Below are positions 61,714-64,000 of a DNA stretch of 64,000 nt, piece by piece. The DNA comes from Jutongia huaianensis (GTDB taxonomy: Bacteria; Bacillota; Clostridia; Lachnospirales; Lachnospiraceae). The position numbers and the translations under genes are program-made. Location: contig NZ_JACRSX010000003.1 in the NCBI RefSeq assembly GCF_014384985.1, positions 217,356-281,355 on the forward strand. The letters are read 5' to 3'. The notes under the pieces are model-generated. The model searched no databases and was not told the DNA's origin. It worked only from the letters and a program-made list of their open reading frames with translations. Every line of letters starts with the position of its first letter. Positions within the stretch are counted from its first letter, which is position 1.

Positions 61714-62583
61714 TTAAACACTTTTCTTTAATGTTTGGAGATATTTGCCGTTATTATAAACAAATGGTCCGGCTTCGTCCTCGTCTCCGAAATATTCCGG
61801 CCGCAATGACAAAATATGGAGCAATTCATCTATCGTACGCACTTTTGTTGCCTGATATGGCTGTTCAAAGGCAATTTTTTCTACAAATAAATAGTAGTCA
61901 CTATACTTGATCAGTATTCCGGTATGGCCTACAAAAACGACATCAGAATCAGGATCGGATATTACAATGCTGAGAAGAGAGATCCTATCGCTGTCTATAT
62001 GAAATCCGTAATCCTTCCAACTGTCAGAAAATGTAGTTTCAGGATGTTTGTTGTCTGTTACCTTTTTTTCACCATAGAGAGTAGTAAACATATCTTTTTT
62101 CTTCTTTATGATTTCGTATCTGTCTACAGTATCTATTGCATCTGTATCAAACATTAAATAAGTACCCTTATACCTTTTTTCTGTTGATTTCGCCGTCAGC
62201 ATCCCGTCCAACAGGAGAAATGCAGTCATTCTGCAGTCAGCATCCGAATAGGTATGATCCTGCTCCCAGCCATCCATACATTTACCGGTATCTGCTTTCA
62301 GTTTCTGTGGATCTGACCAGTTGTCTTCCAATTTTGCATTTTTCCCAGCGGAATCAGCAAAATCAGCCACCCAGTCCTGAAATATATCAACATGCGAAGC
62401 ACCCGCATCTTTTAACGCTTCGCAGACCTCAGCAGAAGTATTATCTCCGCCCATATAAGTTGCAGCAGGTATCTTTTGTTTCTGTGCTGTCTGAGTATCC
62501 GCACAGGCACTCAACAACATAGAGGAAAGCAAAATGACAGCACATATTTTAGTAGATAATGTGATATTATTTTTTCTTTTCAA
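61714..62583 (-). CDS. DUF4300 lipoprotein
   Basis: 289 residues; signal peptide with lipobox LLSAC (Cys about 27), then a single domain with NTSAEVCEALKDAGASHVDI, CRMTAFLLLDGML and YYLFVEKIAFEQPYQATKVRT, matching DUF4300. Function unknown; the family is common in gut Firmicutes, often beside transport genes. It overlaps the upstream small lipoprotein gene by 17 bases. Confidence 0.85.
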   Translation of the reverse strand: MKRKNNITLSTKICAVILLSSMLLSACADTQTAQKQKIPAATYMGGDNTSAEVCEALKDAGASHVDIFQDWVADFADSAGKNAKLEDNWSDPQKLKADTGKCMDGWEQDHTYSDADCRMTAFLLLDGMLTAKSTEKRYKGTYLMFDTDAIDTVDRYEIIKKKKDMFTTLYGEKKVTDNKHPETTFSDSWKDYGFHIDSDRISLLSIVISDPDSDVVFVGHTGILIKYSDYYLFVEKIAFEQPYQATKVRTIDELLHILSLRPEYFGDEDEAGPFVYNNGKYLQTLKKSV

Positions 62584-62923
62584 CAGATATCACCTCGCCA
62601 TCAAACGGATCCACCTCGGAAATTGTACCTGTATATTTTACAATTACAGTATCTCCGTTACTGATATTTTCCAATCCTTTCGGCTTTTTGTCGAAAGTAA
62701 AACTATATGGTGTGTCATCGTTATCTGTAATGACAAACATGAAATCCTTTATCTCATCAATGGTGCCAACCAATTCTTTTTCTTCGGTTGTTCCATTATT
62801 TTGATCCCCGCTGTTGCTGGTTACAGTATCATTCTGCTTTGTTTCCGTCTGTCCACAGCCACCCAATATGCTCATACATAACATTACACCAAGTACAATT
62901 GTGATTAATTTCTTCTTCATCAT
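62567..62923 (-). CDS. Small lipoprotein
   Basis: 118 residues: lipobox LGGC (Cys about 23), an Asn/Thr/Gly-rich spacer, then a beta-strand-rich domain (about 52-115, VGTIDEIKDFMFVITD, GDTVIVKYTGTISEVDP) of the OB-like type found in small Lachnospiraceae lipoproteins. AGAGG precedes ATG 62923. Likely cotranslated with the DUF4300 lipoprotein. Confidence 0.8.
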   Translation of the reverse strand: MMKKKLITIVLGVMLCMSILGGCGQTETKQNDTVTSNSGDQNNGTTEEKELVGTIDEIKDFMFVITDNDDTPYSFTFDKKPKGLENISNGDTVIVKYTGTISEVDPFDGEVISVEKKK

Positions 62924-63280
62924 TATTTACCTCTTTTCTTGTTTCTGATCTTTGATTACTGTTCAAACAGGTTATCATATTATTTAATATATGGCAATAG
63001 TATGGTTTACAAATGTAAAAATTATTTACCAACTCAAACCAGAGAAATCTGAGCAACTGTCGCATTCCTTTTAAGTAATAACAATGTCACTACTGATCCA
63101 ACTGATTTATGGCAGGATGTGTTGCTAACATACATTTCTCCTTCCACAGCTTCAAATTTCTATTTATTTTTTCACAAACTTGAATTGAGATTTCACATAT
63201 TCTAAGAGATTTAATAATTGTTATATTATGTTATCAAATTCCTTACAAGTCCTTGAAAACACTAAGTTTATCGCAGGTGA
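62924..63280. other. AT-rich intergenic stretch with no gene seen
   Basis: About 360 bases with no plausible coding frame, RNA gene or terminator on either strand. It should contain the promoter of the lipoprotein pair; I could not place it with confidence. Confidence 0.6.
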
Positions 63281-63360
63281 GCTTTCCCTTAGGCTTTCCC
63301 TTATGTTATATCTTCCCATACGAGTTTACGAACTCTGATAAGGGAAAAAATAAGGGAAAG
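63281..63360. repeat. Four 12-bp-spaced iterons in inverted arrangement
   Basis: GCTTTCCCTTAG (63281-63292) and GCTTTCCCTTAT (63293-63304) are followed, after 33 bases, by ATAAGGGAAAAA (63338-63349) and ATAAGGGAAAG (63350-63360). Two direct copies face two inverted copies. This resembles arm-type recombinase or replication-initiator sites at an element end. Confidence 0.7.
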
Positions 63361-63466
63361 AAAATTATATAAAACAATATAACACAAAATAAAACTGACA
63401 TGGTGAACTGATTGAAATGCTTCTGATTTTTTACTGATGATTGAATGATAAGGAGATTCGATACGA

Positions 63467-63523
63467 TGAGAACAATATTTGCAGAATACAATCCTAATCA
63501 AAACAGCATTGATGTTTATACCA
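63467..63523 (+). pseudogene. Small gene (DUF6061-like) interrupted by the IS element
   Basis: AAGGAG and ATG 63467 begin MRTIFAEYNPNQNSIDVYT, which I associate with small DUF6061 proteins of mobile elements. The frame runs into the left inverted repeat of the IS256-type element after 19 codons. The rest should resume at the other end of the insertion. Confidence 0.55.
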
Positions 63524-64000
63524 GGGAGTGTCCCAAAGTTTGTGTAAACCTTCAAACTGATGTAAGATAACATTACTCAGTATGGAGGTTTTTATTATGG
63601 CAAGAAGAAAAAGTGATTCACCACAAAAAGCAGCAATGCGTGAAATGATGCAGGGATATCTCAAGGAGAATGATATCAGTATCAAAAGCGGAAACGATGT
63701 TAATTCCATTATGCGGGACATGATGTCTGTTTTATTGGAAGGGGTTCTTGACGAAGAGCTTAATGAGGAACTGGGGTATTCCAAATATGATTACCGCAAC
63801 AAAGAGACCGATAACAGCCGGAATGGACATTCCAGGAAAACAATGCGTACCAGTTATGGGGATATGGACATTGCAATACCCAGGGACCGCAAAGGGGAGT
63901 ATGAACCGCAGCTGATACCAAAATATCAGAATACGGTCACTCAGGACATGGAAGAAAAGATCATATCTATGTATGCAAAAGGAATGACCACGGGAGACAT
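63524..64000 (+). mobile_element. IS256-family insertion sequence, right part beyond window
   Basis: Left inverted repeat begins GGGAGTGTCCCAAAGTTTGT at 63524, typical of IS256-family ends, 73 bases before a transposase start. The right end is outside the window, so target duplication cannot be checked; the copy to look for is the 8-9 bases ending at 63523. Confidence 0.88.
63597..64000 (+). CDS. IS256-family (mutator-type) transposase, partial
   Basis: First 134 residues of a DDE transposase of about 400. Begins ARRKSDSPQKAAMREMMQGY; contains LLEGVLDEELNEELGYSKYD, SRNGHSRKTMRTSYGDMDIA and IPRDRKGEYEPQLIPKYQ, the signature N-terminal part of the IS256 group. ATG 63597 follows GGAGG. Catalytic residues lie beyond the right edge. 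Confidence 0.95.
   Translation, partial: MARRKSDSPQKAAMREMMQGYLKENDISIKSGNDVNSIMRDMMSVLLEGVLDEELNEELGYSKYDYRNKETDNSRNGHSRKTMRTSYGDMDIAIPRDRKGEYEPQLIPKYQNTVTQDMEEKIISMYAKGMTTGD

Noticed and set aside
63301..63784. Open frames on the minus strand across the iterons and IS end
   Set aside because: They read antisense to the transposase start and the inverted repeat, lack ribosome binding sites and have no protein-like composition.

Overview
The window looks like a chromosomal stretch of a low/moderate-GC Gram-positive anaerobe of the class Clostridia, most likely a gut Lachnospiraceae member. This rests on gene content and style (WalRK-like two-component system with a GerMN lipoprotein and comEC, DegV, YhfC, DUF1266/SseB-like cluster, LuxS/MtnN, AGE epimerase, GH43, BlaI/M56 pair), near-consensus sigma-A promoters (TTGACA/TATAAT, 17-bp spacers), strong GGAGG ribosome binding sites, and many stem-loop plus U-tract terminators. 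Genus is an inference I cannot fix without a search.

Layout. (1) 1-3.8 kb is a defence island: a C5 DNA methyltransferase with an N-terminal HTH (cut by the left edge), a divergent probable restriction enzyme, a Vsr nickase, an Mrr-type endonuclease and a SymE-like toxin. It ends inside comEC, whose 5' part survives at 3.78-4.41 kb. (2) 4.4-8.3 kb carries GerMN lipoprotein, histidine kinase, OmpR-type regulator and ComEA. (3) 8.4-12.4 kb has a DMT-type transporter and the argC-argB-argD operon (no argJ). (4) 12.5-20.5 kb is a long leftward run: YhfC protease, glycosyltransferase, LTA-synthase-like sulfatase, SseB-like, DUF1266 lipoprotein, histidine phosphatase, Maf. (5) 20.6-29.7 kb: ABC-class ATPase, HD hydrolase, CysK, MetF, DegV, and a cation P-type ATPase behind a yybP-ykoY (Mn2+) riboswitch that sits directly after a truncated MATE gene. 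(6) 29.9-39 kb: AGE epimerase, a chemoreceptor/AraC divergent pair, GH43, aldo/keto reductase, mtnN-luxS. (7) 39.3-43.9 kb: two tandem paralogous large secreted proteins. (8) 44-57 kb: small membrane proteins, several gene relics (MMPL, GNAT, ABC ATPase), a DUF2798 gene with an SD-masking leader hairpin, an XRE/DUF3169 pair, lipase, an MNT/HEPN pair plus zinc-ribbon-like protein, BlaI/M56 pair, GNAT, MetE-like methyltransferase and glycerate kinase. (9) 57.3-63.5 kb: a second chemoreceptor/AraC divergent pair, MarR with a membrane protein, two lipoproteins. (10) 63.3-64 kb: 12-bp iterons, a small gene broken by an IS256-family element that runs off the right edge.

Functional themes are sulfur/methionine handling (cysK, metF, mtnN, luxS, MetE-like), arginine biosynthesis, cell-envelope sensing and polymer synthesis, and small accessory modules of mobile-element character at both ends. 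No rRNA, tRNA or CRISPR array was seen.
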